From contig CAYNFU010000007.1 in assembly GCA_964396785.1 (NCBI GenBank), positions 1 through 29,282 of the forward strand: a stretch of 29,282 nucleotides of DNA. The letters are read 5' to 3'. Each line of letters begins with the position of its first letter. Position 1 is the first letter of the stretch. This stretch comes from RBG-16-42-24 sp964396785. Lineage in GTDB: Bacteria > Patescibacteriota > Microgenomatia > UBA8517. Both the position numbers and the translations under genes were made by a program. The notes under the pieces are model-generated. The model did no database searches and had not been told where the DNA came from. It saw only the letters and a program-made list of their open reading frames with translations. Positions 7,311 to 14,590 of the stretch are shown piece after piece.

Positions 7311-7340
7311 TACCCTACCCCAGGGAGGGGATAATGTCAA
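7311..7340 (-). promoter_or_regulatory. csoR operon promoter with CsoR-like operator in the spacer
   Basis: Read leftward: a perfect -35 TTGACA (7340-7335), 17-base spacer, then a weak -10 TAGGGT (7317-7312), and the csoR ATG at 7304. The interval 7333-7311 is an imperfect inverted repeat with ends TATCCCC and TAGGGTA and a CCC-x-GGG centre, the GC-rich form of known CsoR sites. Bound repressor would block both promoter elements. The -10 is poor, so the exact start site is a guess. Confidence 0.65.
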
Positions 7341-7363
7341 GCACCAAAAACTCAAATCCCCCC

Positions 7364-7392
7364 TTGTTTTTTTCTTTTGGCAGGACTATGAT
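7364..7392 (+). promoter_or_regulatory. Divergent rightward promoter of the thioredoxin-like gene
   Basis: TTGTTT (7364-7369), 17-base spacer, TATGAT (7387-7392), then 9 bases to the ATG at 7402. The start site predicted about seven bases past the -10 falls next to the ATG, so the message would be leaderless or nearly so. It lies about 30 bases from the CsoR-like site; joint control is possible but not shown. Confidence 0.55.
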
Positions 7393-7401
7393 TCTCTCGG
7401 A

Positions 7402-7782
7402 ATGAAGAAGTTTTTCCTTCCGGCAGTCGGCGCTTTAACCTTGTTAATAATAGTTGGAGGGGTACTACTTTTCTCAAAAGAAACCCCCCAAACTACTCCC
7501 CTCCCTTTACCTACCTCTTACGAATATTTTTGGGGAGACGGCTGTCCACATTGTGAGGTCGTGGATGAATTCTTTTCCAGCTGGGAGAATCGGGACAAAG
7601 TGGAGATAGACAAAAAAGAGGTTTGGAGTAGTGCGACGAATGCAAAAATTCTTCAGGAAAGAGCCACCTATTGTGGAATAAGGCCTTCGGAAGTTGGTGT
7701 TCCTTTTCTTTTTACACCGGATGGCAAATGTTTAAGTGGAGACGAGCCTATTATAGATTTCTTTAAAAATCTTTCGTTATGA
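7402..7782 (+). CDS. Membrane-anchored thioredoxin-like protein (CPHC)
   Basis: 126 residues: one N-terminal membrane helix (~5-24), a Pro/Thr linker, then a short thioredoxin-like domain. The redox motif is GCPHC (C48, C51), the same dipeptide as DsbA. GVPF provides the cis-proline loop, and two further Cys (YCGI, GKCL) follow. Probably catalyses disulfide exchange or reduces copper-binding thiols outside the membrane. It is divergent from csoR, starts 9 bases after a TATGAT hexamer and has no clear ribosome site. Its stop overlaps the next gene by ATGA. At ~85 residues the soluble domain is small for the fold, as in other minimal thioredoxin-like proteins. Confidence 0.85.
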   Translation: MKKFFLPAVGALTLLIIVGGVLLFSKETPQTTPLPLPTSYEYFWGDGCPHCEVVDEFFSSWENRDKVEIDKKEVWSSATNAKILQERATYCGIRPSEVGVPFLFTPDGKCLSGDEPIIDFFKNLSL

Positions 7783-8315
7783 GCCTAAATAATTACAAAG
7801 ACTTACTTGCCAAAGTAGAAGAAGTAACGGCCCAAAAGGGACTTGATTTATCATCTGGGGAAGACCTCTCAATTGGAATAATGAACCTAATTTCGATTGA
7901 AGAACACCTTTTTTATACTTCCCAAAAAACTAAAAACAAAAAGTACTTAGAGCTTTTAAATGAAGTTCGGGTAATGCGAACGGAACTTATGAAACAAATC
8001 ATCAAAGACTATGAGGGTGAGGTTTGGTGTATTAGTAAACACCTCTTGGCCGCCTCGATGAGGCTGATGGAGGTAGGAACTAAAGAGCTTAAAAAGGGAG
8101 CTAAAGAAAAGGCGTGGGATTTATTTGAGAAATCCTACAAACTCTATTCCCTATTCTGGGGAATGAACTTGGGAGTTGTTAAGATGGATTCTGTAAAACG
8201 AGGGGATTTTGAAGTTAAAATGCTTGACGAGAAGACCAAAGAAAAAGGGAAAGTATCGGTCTTTGATAAACTTGGGAGCTTGGTCCAAAAAGCAATAGAC
8301 TGCTGCCGAGAATAA
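7779..8315 (+). CDS. Helical protein of unknown function (EEH...CISKH...CCRE)
   Basis: 178 residues, no signal peptide or membrane segment, predicted mostly alpha-helical. Visible blocks are SIEEHLFYTSQKT, WCISKHLLAASMRLMEVGT, a TPR-like KEKAWDLFEKSYKLYSLFW and a C-terminal AIDCCRE. Glu, His and Cys in several helices could form a metal site, but I do not recognise the family. It is translationally coupled (ATGA) to the thioredoxin-like gene and its stop abuts the stop of the convergent SDR gene with no spacer. Its partnership with the thioredoxin-like protein and its closeness to the csoR operon suggest a redox or metal role, an inference only. Confidence 0.8.
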   Translation: MSLNNYKDLLAKVEEVTAQKGLDLSSGEDLSIGIMNLISIEEHLFYTSQKTKNKKYLELLNEVRVMRTELMKQIIKDYEGEVWCISKHLLAASMRLMEVGTKELKKGAKEKAWDLFEKSYKLYSLFWGMNLGVVKMDSVKRGDFEVKMLDEKTKEKGKVSVFDKLGSLVQKAIDCCRE

Positions 8316-9086
8316 TTAGGAAGCGAGCCAGCCGCCATCGACGTAGATTACAGTACCCGTTATATAATCCGCCTCATTTGAAGCCAAAAATACAGCCGCT
8401 GCCCCGATATCTCCCGGCTTTCCTATCCTTCCTTTGGGAATATTTTTAAGCATTTCTTTTAATAAGTTCTCGTCACTTAACACCGCTGAACTCATATCGC
8501 TCTCAATCGCCCCGGGGGCTATTGCATTGACATTTATCCCGTACTTGGCAAGTTCAATCGCCATGTTTTCGGTTAGAGCCACAACTCCACCTTTTGAGGC
8601 TGTGTAGTGAGAAATACTCTTAAATCCAATACCAACTCCTCCCGAGGAAATTGAGGCAATATTAATAATTCTCCCCCAGCTATTTTCTTTCATTAGCTTT
8701 ACCGCTTCTTGGGAACAAAGAAATTGACCCTTAAGGTTTATGTCTATTACCCTATCCCACTGCTCCTCGGTAATACTTTCAAAATCCCCGTAATCTATAA
8801 CTCCCGCATTATTTACCAAGATATCTAAGTGTCCCCATTTTTCTTTCACCTGGCTAAAAATTCGCTCAACATCAGCCTTTTTGGATACGTCTCCTTGGGT
8901 TGAAAAAGAATCCTTACCCATATTTTTAATTTCCATGGAGATAAGGTCACATTTCTCTGTATTGGAAACACAATTCACGGCCACATTTGCTCCGGCAGTA
9001 GCTAGTGCTTTGGCTATTCCACTTCCAATACCGCGGGAACTCCCAGTCACGAAGGCATTTTTTCCCCCCAAATCAAACATTGTCAT
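8316..9086 (-). CDS. Short-chain dehydrogenase/reductase (FabG-like SDR)
   Basis: 256-residue classical SDR. NAD(P) binding: TGSSRGIGSGIA near residue 14-25 (TGxxxGIG), NNAG (~90), then the catalytic set with Asn in DINLKGQF, Ser in INIASISSGG and YTASK (Y-x3-K), followed by IAPGAIESDM and the C-terminal VIYVDGGW. Cytoplasmic oxidoreductase; substrate cannot be read from sequence. 3-oxoacyl-ACP reductase is possible, but no other fatty-acid gene is near, so a sugar or small-ketone substrate is equally likely. The ATG at 9086 follows a TATAGT hexamer by 8 bases; a second ATG lies at 9080. Convergent with the preceding + gene, stops adjacent. Confidence 0.93.
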   Translation of the reverse strand: MTMFDLGGKNAFVTGSSRGIGSGIAKALATAGANVAVNCVSNTEKCDLISMEIKNMGKDSFSTQGDVSKKADVERIFSQVKEKWGHLDILVNNAGVIDYGDFESITEEQWDRVIDINLKGQFLCSQEAVKLMKENSWGRIINIASISSGGVGIGFKSISHYTASKGGVVALTENMAIELAKYGINVNAIAPGAIESDMSSAVLSDENLLKEMLKNIPKGRIGKPGDIGAAAVFLASNEADYITGTVIYVDGGWLAS

Positions 9087-9094
9087 ATCAATTA

Positions 9095-9100
9095 ACTATA
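9095..9100 (-). promoter_or_regulatory. Candidate -10 box of SDR gene
   Basis: TATAGT on the minus strand, 8 bases before the ATG at 9086, without a Shine-Dalgarno between. Fits the leaderless pattern. No convincing -35. Confidence 0.4.
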
Positions 9101-9134
9101 TTGTCCAAGGGAGAAAAAATCTAGACTAGAAGTA

Positions 9135-9917
9135 TTACTCCGTTGTTTGCTCTGGGCCGCGATTGTGGAAAGCGCTTATAAAAGCCTTAATTTGTCCTTC
9201 GTCGACTGAGTTTAACTTATCTATCCTTCCCCAGGCGGTTAGCGCAACTAACGTATCCAAATTCATCCTGGGAACAACTATTACCCTTTTTGCAGCTTTT
9301 GTAAATGCTGACAACTGACTTACCAGACCTTTACAAGAATCAGTCTTAAAAGATTCAGGAAGAGGGATTTCCTCTTCAGGCGGGTCATCGATAGTTATCC
9401 AACTCATCTCGTCGGTCGGAGTAACTTTCATATGCATCAGAAGCTCTCCCGAGTCTGTTGCCTCTTCTACCGGTTCGTCGTGGGCGTAAACTTCTCTTAC
9501 AAACTTGCCCGATGAAAGTTTTGAACAATCGTACCAAATAATTACATATCCGTGCTCCATGGAGTGAATTAAATATCCATCGGAAATAAAGCGGTCATAT
9601 ACCCCTGGCTTTGCCCAAACTGGAAAGTGAGTTCCTGAGGTCGGAGGATTTGATGTGTATACTACCCCGTAAATATCGGTAACGTGGTCTCGCCCTGCAT
9701 CGGGAACTATCTCTCCCGGAAGAGGCGAAGTTGAGCCTTTAAAAAGGGAGTACCCTCCCCAGCCTAATGCCCCAATGAGAAGTAGCCCAATTACCCACTT
9801 ACCAATCCCTTTTGTAGAACCAACCTTTGCTTCTTTTTCTCTTTCTTCCTCCTTAAAAAGTTTTCTACGCTCTCTTCGGGAAAAACTCTCTGACATTTCC
9901 CCATTTTGTTCTTCCAT
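9135..9917 (-). CDS. DUF3105 domain protein, single membrane anchor
   Basis: 260 residues. A charged cytoplasmic N terminus (RRERRKLFKEEEREKEAK), one membrane helix (~41-60), then an extracytoplasmic DUF3105 domain with its signature blocks NPPTSGTHFP, HSMEHGYVIIWYDC and, near the end, TAWGRI. The conserved His residues in the first two blocks suggest a metal or catalytic site, but the family has no established function. The gene stands in a leftward run with 10 bases to the upstream gene. A TATAAT/TAATAT region immediately upstream (about 9921-9927) could give it its own promoter. No sign of truncation. Confidence 0.9.
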   Translation of the reverse strand: MEEQNGEMSESFSRRERRKLFKEEEREKEAKVGSTKGIGKWVIGLLLIGALGWGGYSLFKGSTSPLPGEIVPDAGRDHVTDIYGVVYTSNPPTSGTHFPVWAKPGVYDRFISDGYLIHSMEHGYVIIWYDCSKLSSGKFVREVYAHDEPVEEATDSGELLMHMKVTPTDEMSWITIDDPPEEEIPLPESFKTDSCKGLVSQLSAFTKAAKRVIVVPRMNLDTLVALTAWGRIDKLNSVDEGQIKAFISAFHNRGPEQTTE

Positions 9918-9927
9918 GGGGATTATA

Positions 9928-10458
9928 TTACAAGAAAATTGCCAGGAAGGCTAGAAGAATAATGTTCACCATGAAGTATGTAGCGATTTTGTTTTGTGGG
10001 ATGGTAATTGGAGAATTTTTAAACCAATTCTCCATTGCCCCAGTCTCCTTCCAGTCGACATAGGCGTCAACCAAAAGGTGCAGGTAAAAAGCTAAAACCA
10101 AACCTCTTCCAAAAAGACTGCCCGAAGAAGTTAGGACAAAGACCGTAAGGATAAGAAAAATCCCCTGGAAGAGAATCGTGTGAAAGATTAAGTTTTTTCG
10201 CTCGGACCTTGTCTCAGCCAAGAATTTAAATGTTTCCATGAGCTTCCCTTGCCCAACCATATAAGTAGTTCTTTGTGAAGTAAGCTCCTGGGGATTTATG
10301 TAAATATATAGGAGATGGTCAATATCGGGTAGTATTGTCCCAATGACTCCCCCCACCCAAAATGGCCAGACAGACAAATTTAGCCACCTTTTTAGTAATG
10401 TAACAAGTACAAGAAGAATGATAAGTGAGAGGGTATGTCTTACAAATTCTTTCTTCAT
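9928..10458 (-). CDS. Polytopic membrane protein resembling DUF457/YdjM metal-dependent hydrolases
   Basis: 176 residues with about four membrane helices. Polar conserved residues sit at helix ends: LPDIDHLLYIY (D-x-D-H), IFHTILFQ and YLHLLVDAYVDW. This His/Asp pattern is that of the membrane-bound metal-dependent hydrolase family (DUF457, YdjM/YbcI-like), whose reaction is not well defined. The assignment rests on motif pattern, so it is moderate. The ATG at 10458 follows a 40-base spacer rich in A/T (TATAAA at about 10471) with no Shine-Dalgarno. Downstream spacing to DUF3105 is 10 bases. Confidence 0.75.
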   Translation of the reverse strand: MKKEFVRHTLSLIILLVLVTLLKRWLNLSVWPFWVGGVIGTILPDIDHLLYIYINPQELTSQRTTYMVGQGKLMETFKFLAETRSERKNLIFHTILFQGIFLILTVFVLTSSGSLFGRGLVLAFYLHLLVDAYVDWKETGAMENWFKNSPITIPQNKIATYFMVNIILLAFLAIFL

Positions 10459-10498
10459 AAGGGGGATAACTTTATATTAACGGATTATCTTAAATCCC

Positions 10499-10810
10499 TC
10501 AAACTCTACCCTTTTTCATTTTTTCTTCGATAAATTTCCCCATCTGATAAGCGAAAAGTCCGGATCCTAAGTAGATAAACCATAGAATAATCGGCCAATT
10601 TCCAGGAAAGTATGTCCAGAGGCCGGTCGAGATTGCTATATACTCAATTGCAACCGACATAATAACAAAAATAAACGAAACGATAAATTGAGCTTTTAAC
10701 TCGTCTACCCTCTTGTAACCCTTGCGAAGAATTATGAGCAGCAAATAGAGCCCAAAAACTATCGAAAAAACAATCCACCATCCCGGTGGAAATTCATTAT
10801 AAATTCTCAT
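10499..10810 (-). CDS. Hypothetical membrane protein, three helices
   Basis: 103 residues. Three hydrophobic segments (about 9-28, 42-62, 72-90), with GLWTYFPGNWPIILWF between the second and third, and a basic C terminus. I do not recognise a family with certainty. The start is well supported by a strong ribosome site (GGGAGGGGTGAT) that includes the stop codon of the MGMT-like gene 4 bases upstream. Confidence 0.75.
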   Translation of the reverse strand: MRIYNEFPPGWWIVFSIVFGLYLLLIILRKGYKRVDELKAQFIVSFIFVIMSVAIEYIAISTGLWTYFPGNWPIILWFIYLGSGLFAYQMGKFIEEKMKKGRV

Positions 10811-10814
10811 CCAA

Positions 10815-11123
10815 TCACCCCTCCCATAGATACTTTTTTAGGTTTACTTTGTTATGCTCTACAAAAGAAACTCCTTCAGCTAGAAGCCTTCTTTTTTGCT
10901 CAGCTTCTCCATCAAAAGCAAAATTGGGGGCGAGGCGGCCTTCCTTGTTTACAACTCTATGGCAGGGAGTTTTTTCATTTTGATTGGCGTGTAGTGCAAA
11001 ACCAACTTTTCTTGAGTCTTTCGTAGCTAAAATCCTCGCAATTTCTCCATATGTAGTAACCTTTCCACTGGGAATCTTTCTAACTACCTTGTAAACTCGC
11101 TCGAAAAAATTTGTATTTTGCAT
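10815..11123 (-). CDS. MGMT-family DNA-binding protein with active-site Cys (PCHR)
   Basis: 102 residues, only the C-terminal DNA-binding domain of O6-alkylguanine-DNA alkyltransferase. VYKVVRKIPSGKVTTYGEIA begins the winged helix; RKVGFALHAN and PCHRVVNKEG follow. PCHR holds the alkyl-accepting Cys, unlike alkyltransferase-like (ATL) proteins of similar size, which have Trp there. So it may be a minimal active methyltransferase, or an ATL-like damage flag that has kept Cys. Repairs or marks alkylated guanine in the cytoplasm. Four bases after the CvpA-CAP gene. Confidence 0.9.
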   Translation of the reverse strand: MQNTNFFERVYKVVRKIPSGKVTTYGEIARILATKDSRKVGFALHANQNEKTPCHRVVNKEGRLAPNFAFDGEAEQKRRLLAEGVSFVEHNKVNLKKYLWEG

Positions 11124-11127
11124 TTAA

Positions 11128-12096
11128 CTAGTCTGTGAATACCTGCACAAACATTTTGCCATAAATTCCGTTATCAATCACTCCTATCCCAACCTTTCCA
11201 AATTCGGGGTCTAGAATATTTCTCCTGTGGCCTTCGGAATTCATTAGTCCATTATGTGCTGTCGCCAAAGTCGGTGCCATTGCCAAATTTTCCCCAGCTA
11301 TTTTAAAGCTAATTCCACCGGCTATTAACCTATCACCAACGTCGGCTCCCTCAGGAGAAACATGGCTAAAGTATTGCCTTTCCCACATATCCCGAGCATG
11401 AGCTCGCGAAACCGGGACAATCTCGGGAGCCCAAGTAAGCTCCCCCACCCCAACCTTCCTTCTCTCCTCATTTACCATGCCAAACATAGCCTTCTCCGAA
11501 GCCTCATCGAGGGAAAGTTCTGCCTTTCCCGTTGTTAGAGGAATCGACTCTCTACTTCCGGGTTTTATGGTGAGGTAGGTTAGAGAATCCTCAATAACCC
11601 CTCCGAAAATTTCATTGACGCTCTTTTCCAATCCCGAAGTCTCTCTAAGTAGAAAACTCCCTATTCGGGACTCGGCCACATCCTTTTTAACCGCTGGGTT
11701 AATCGGAAAACCAATAACCAGTGTCAAAAGGAAGGCAACAAGTATTAGACCTTCTCCGAGAGCTGGAAGGATTGAAAGGGCCTTATTTGCCCAATGTTTC
11801 CAGGCTTCCCTTGGAAGTTTGGCAACGGCTGATATAAAGATAAATCCCAACAAAGTCTCTGCGAGAATGGCGGTTGCCAGAAACCCAAGAGCATTTGCAA
11901 TCGAATGGGACAGGGAAAAATTTTCTCTTAAAAAGAAGGCAGTAAACTGATAACCACGAAGCGAAATAATTAAGGAGCCAAGAAATGAAGCAAAATCGGC
12001 AAGTAAGTACCAAAAACCCACCCTCCAAGCCTCGCTAACGAAGAAGATGAGGATTAAGATGATAACGAGGTCGACCCAATTACCATTTAAATTCAC
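11128..12096 (-). CDS. CvpA-like membrane domain fused to CAP/SCP domain
   Basis: 322 residues. Residues 1-~135 form a CvpA-type four-helix membrane domain (NWVDLVIILILIFFVSEAWR start). A linker with a predicted helix follows, and residues ~195-322 form a CAP (SCP/PR-1) domain: VNEERRKVGVGELTW, AHARDMWERQYFSHVSPEG, GENLAM, SEGHRRNILDPEFGKVGIG. The CAP domain should face outside and may bind lipid or cell-wall ligands. CvpA domains are also fused to extracytoplasmic enzymes such as the serine protease MarP of mycobacteria. It starts at GTG (12096) with a 4-base GTGA overlap with the gene upstream. Confidence 0.9.
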   Translation of the reverse strand: MNLNGNWVDLVIILILIFFVSEAWRVGFWYLLADFASFLGSLIISLRGYQFTAFFLRENFSLSHSIANALGFLATAILAETLLGFIFISAVAKLPREAWKHWANKALSILPALGEGLILVAFLLTLVIGFPINPAVKKDVAESRIGSFLLRETSGLEKSVNEIFGGVIEDSLTYLTIKPGSRESIPLTTGKAELSLDEASEKAMFGMVNEERRKVGVGELTWAPEIVPVSRAHARDMWERQYFSHVSPEGADVGDRLIAGGISFKIAGENLAMAPTLATAHNGLMNSEGHRRNILDPEFGKVGIGVIDNGIYGKMFVQVFTD

Positions 12097-12362
12097 TTCT
12101 TTCCCCCCACTTTCCTAAGTTGAGCTAACTTCCACATAAAGAGTTTTGCCTTGGATTTAACATTATACGCATCTGATACAAAGTTCCTTGCGCTCTCCAA
12201 AAGTCCCCTTGGAGTATCCTTTGCCAATTTAATGTATAGGGATTTATTGCCTAAATCATCCAAATCCTTGGCCAGTTCATATCCATATTTCTGGAATTCA
12301 CGGGATATGTATTTATCCTCGTCGGATTTAAACTTTTTTAGGATGTCGCTAACTTTTTGCAT
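12093..12362 (-). CDS. Small basic hypothetical protein
   Basis: 89 residues, rich in Lys (over 15), predicted helical, no membrane segment. It starts inside the 3' end of pth (25-base overlap in another frame) and overlaps the CvpA-CAP start by 4 bases (GTGA). No internal ATG gives a plausible shorter start, so the overlap is probably real. I do not recognise it. The length, charge and position suggest an RNA-binding or ribosome-associated role at most as a guess. Confidence 0.68.
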   Translation of the reverse strand: MQKVSDILKKFKSDEDKYISREFQKYGYELAKDLDDLGNKSLYIKLAKDTPRGLLESARNFVSDAYNVKSKAKLFMWKLAQLRKVGGKK

Positions 12363-12808
12363 AGTTCATCAATCACAGGCTCAAGTAAGACTCTCTCTTT
12401 ATCGGTAAAATCCTGCAAAACATACTCCTCTCCCGAAACTCTCCCCCCCGGATCCCTATTATCCACCCCGATTCTTACCCTCCAAAAGTCCTCAGATCCC
12501 AGTTCTTTCTCTATTGAATTAACTCCGTTATGAAGTTTTGGACCCCGGCCGTACTGGATTTTATAGCTCCCCAAAGGAATATCTAAATCATCATGAATAA
12601 CCCATAAATCCGCAGGATTTAGCTTGTATTGTTCAACTAATTTCTTCACAAATTCTCCCGACTCATTCATAAAGACACTAGTCTTTTTAACTACTGCGTC
12701 TTTGAGTAATCGCCTTTTAGTTAGTTCGTCGATTACCATATACCCCACGTTGTGTCGATTTTTCTTATATTTCTCTTCTGGATTTCCAAGCCCGATAATC
12801 AGTTTCAT
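12338..12808 (-). CDS. pth: Peptidyl-tRNA hydrolase, internally shortened
   Basis: Frees tRNA from peptidyl-tRNA released by stalled ribosomes. 156 residues against about 190 in E. coli. All catalytic and substrate residues are present: N9 (GLGNP), H19 (RHNVG), N48 (FMNESG), D73 (HDDLD), H93/N94 (HNGVNS). Their spacing equals the E. coli enzyme except between H19 and N48, which is 19 residues shorter; the C terminus is also about 18 shorter. The deletion removes a strand region ahead of the FMN loop. The ATG overlaps the upstream inositol-phosphatase-like stop by 4 bases. Family assignment is certain; the compact form is the oddity. Confidence 0.93.
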   Translation of the reverse strand: MKLIIGLGNPEEKYKKNRHNVGYMVIDELTKRRLLKDAVVKKTSVFMNESGEFVKKLVEQYKLNPADLWVIHDDLDIPLGSYKIQYGRGPKLHNGVNSIEKELGSEDFWRVRIGVDNRDPGGRVSGEEYVLQDFTDKERVLLEPVIDELCKKLATS

Positions 12809-13572
12809 CTATTTAATTGAGAAAGAATCTTTTTGTGGAGATAACCATTACTTGCAACAACTGTCATCGTCTCTTTTAACCAGTCAGTCTTGTCCCCTTT
12901 TTCATCAGTAACCTTCCCACCCGCCTCCTCCAAGATTGCCACACCGGCTACATAATCCCAAGAGTACGCCCAGTGAATATATGCCCCATACGCTCCCTCA
13001 GCTACATAGGCAACTCCTGCAATAGTACAGCCCAACATTGGAGTATATCTTACCTTGCTTACTAGGGGTCTTAAAAGAGTATCTAGCTCTTTATCTCTCA
13101 TATCCATCCAAGCAAAATCGTATCCCACCATTACTTTTTCCAACCTCTTTTCTTTTGAAACCGTTATTCTCTTCCCGTTCCTATAAGCCCCTTCTCCCTT
13201 GGCCGCCCAATAAAGATTGTTCAAGATTGGGAAATTTAAAACCCCCAAAATTGGCTCACCTCCCCGAAGAAGACCAATTGATACGCCAAAAGTAGGAAGT
13301 CCTGAAAAATAAGGGCCTGTGCCGTCAAGTGGATCTATAACCCATGTATATTCTGAACCATTATCAATACGGGCTCCTTTTTCCTCTGCCAAGAAGTTGT
13401 GTTTGGGGAAAGAAGATTGAAGAATCTGCAAAATCGTAATTTGAGAAGCAACATCTGCCTCGGTTGATATATTATCAGCTGTCCCTTTACGCTCAACTGA
13501 ATGTTTCCCTTCTCTATAAGCAACAACTATTTCGCCCGCTTTAGTCGCGGCTTCCTTAGCAACCTCAATCAT
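12805..13572 (-). CDS. Inositol monophosphatase family phosphatase
   Basis: 255 residues. Mg2+-dependent sugar- or nucleotide-phosphate phosphatase fold: ADNISTEADVASQ (metal region), FLAEEKGA (metal Glu), WVIDPLDGTGPYFSG (the DPxDGT metal motif; the usual Asn-Phe after DGT is replaced by Gly-Pro-Tyr), GVLNFP, and SWDYVAGVAILEEAGG near the end with the WD metal motif. The substrate could be inositol-1-phosphate, fructose-1,6-bisphosphate or PAP; the sequence does not decide. First gene of a leftward run with pth, since TAAAAT lies 9 bases before its ATG and no ribosome site is seen. 29 bases separate it from pcm. Confidence 0.92.
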   Translation of the reverse strand: MIEVAKEAATKAGEIVVAYREGKHSVERKGTADNISTEADVASQITILQILQSSFPKHNFLAEEKGARIDNGSEYTWVIDPLDGTGPYFSGLPTFGVSIGLLRGGEPILGVLNFPILNNLYWAAKGEGAYRNGKRITVSKEKRLEKVMVGYDFAWMDMRDKELDTLLRPLVSKVRYTPMLGCTIAGVAYVAEGAYGAYIHWAYSWDYVAGVAILEEAGGKVTDEKGDKTDWLKETMTVVASNGYLHKKILSQLNR

Positions 13573-13581
13573 CTCGAAGCA

Positions 13582-13587
13582 ATTTTA
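13582..13587 (-). promoter_or_regulatory. Candidate -10 box of the inositol-phosphatase-pth operon
   Basis: TAAAAT on the minus strand, 9 bases ahead of the ATG at 13572, no Shine-Dalgarno between. No clear -35. Confidence 0.4.
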
Positions 13588-13601
13588 CCACTTTTACCCA
13601 A

Positions 13602-14222
13602 TCAGTTACTCTCTACAAAGGGGACAAAATGGAAAATGCCGAATTCTTTTTTGTTAATCTTTTTGCCCCTTTTAACATATTTAGTCATTATTTTGTCGGG
13701 ACCTCTTCCAACCGGTGCCACTAATATTCCGCCTTCTTTAAGCTCGGCAAAAAGCTCCTCCGGTATCCACTCCATCCCAGCGGTTACCAAAATTGCGTCA
13801 AATGGAGCTTTTTGTTTCCAACCAAGCTCGCCAGTACCGACTCTTACTTCTACATTTTGATATCCCAACTTTTTTAATTTCTTCCTTGCACCTTCGGCGA
13901 GCTCTGGAATCCTCTCGATTGTATAAACATGTCTTGCAAGGTGCGAAAAAATTGCAGCTTGATAGCCGCTTCCTGTACCTATTTCAAGAACTTTTTCGCC
14001 TCCTTTAAGGCCTAGAAGATTAGTCATGAAGGCAACGGTATAGGGTTGAGATATTGTTTGACCCCAACCAATAGAAATCGGCCCGTCTTCGTAGGCCGAA
14101 TCTCTATATTCCCGAGGCACAAACTCTTCCCTGGGAACCTTAAGCATGGCAGAGAAAACCTTTGGGGCATCAAGGCCGTAAGTTCCCTTGATTTTCTCTA
14201 TCATTCCCTTCCGGGAATCCAT
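13602..14222 (-). CDS. pcm: Protein-L-isoaspartate O-methyltransferase
   Basis: 206 residues. Repairs isoaspartyl residues in aged proteins by SAM-dependent methylation. Motifs: VPREEFVPREYRDSAYEDGPISIG at the N terminus, GQTISQPY (substrate loop), the SAM site VLEIGTGSGYQAA, an acidic VYTIERIPELA, GTGELGW (usually GDGTLGW), and a C terminus with the family's FVPF. The start is at 14222, 4 bases after DUF4870; an ATG six codons further in has a purine-rich stretch directly abutting it, too close to serve as a ribosome site. Cytoplasmic. Confidence 0.94.
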   Translation of the reverse strand: MDSRKGMIEKIKGTYGLDAPKVFSAMLKVPREEFVPREYRDSAYEDGPISIGWGQTISQPYTVAFMTNLLGLKGGEKVLEIGTGSGYQAAIFSHLARHVYTIERIPELAEGARKKLKKLGYQNVEVRVGTGELGWKQKAPFDAILVTAGMEWIPEELFAELKEGGILVAPVGRGPDKIMTKYVKRGKKINKKEFGIFHFVPFVESN

Positions 14223-14226
14223 TAAT

Positions 14227-14559
14227 TTACGCTTTCTTTACGAAATTTCTGGCTAATTTGCCAAAAACAGGAACCTCCCACTCTTGTCCTTGCCAGGCTT
14301 TATAAATAAGTAGAAGCCAAAGCACAAATCCTAGTATCCCTACTATTGGGACCAAGAAAATAAGAACGATAGTAAATCCTAGTATCCACTGAAGGACAAA
14401 AAGTCCCACGAATGTTACTATCGACTGCATAGCGTGGAAGCGTACAAAAGGATCCTTCTCAATGACTAGAAAGATTACTCCCGTTACGGGGCCCAAAACA
14501 TAAGCGAGTGCCCCAGCCGTTTCTTTTTTCAAACCTGTTCCTCCTCCTTCACCTTGCAT
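14227..14559 (-). CDS. DUF4870 (Tic20-like) membrane protein
   Basis: 110 residues with about three to four hydrophobic helices. It fits the DUF4870/Tic20-like pattern: a first helix (ALAYVLGPVTGVIFLVIEK), then RFHAMQSIVTF, then a long helical pair and YKAWQGQEWEVPVFGKLA. Function unknown for the bacterial family. The start is the ATG at 14559 because GGGGGTGAT lies about 6 bases ahead; a GTG three codons earlier falls inside that site. It sits between endonuclease Q and pcm with short spacers. Confidence 0.86.
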   Translation of the reverse strand: MQGEGGGTGLKKETAGALAYVLGPVTGVIFLVIEKDPFVRFHAMQSIVTFVGLFVLQWILGFTIVLIFLVPIVGILGFVLWLLLIYKAWQGQEWEVPVFGKLARNFVKKA

Positions 14560-14590
14560 ACTTATCACCCCCTATACTACTTCAATCTTT

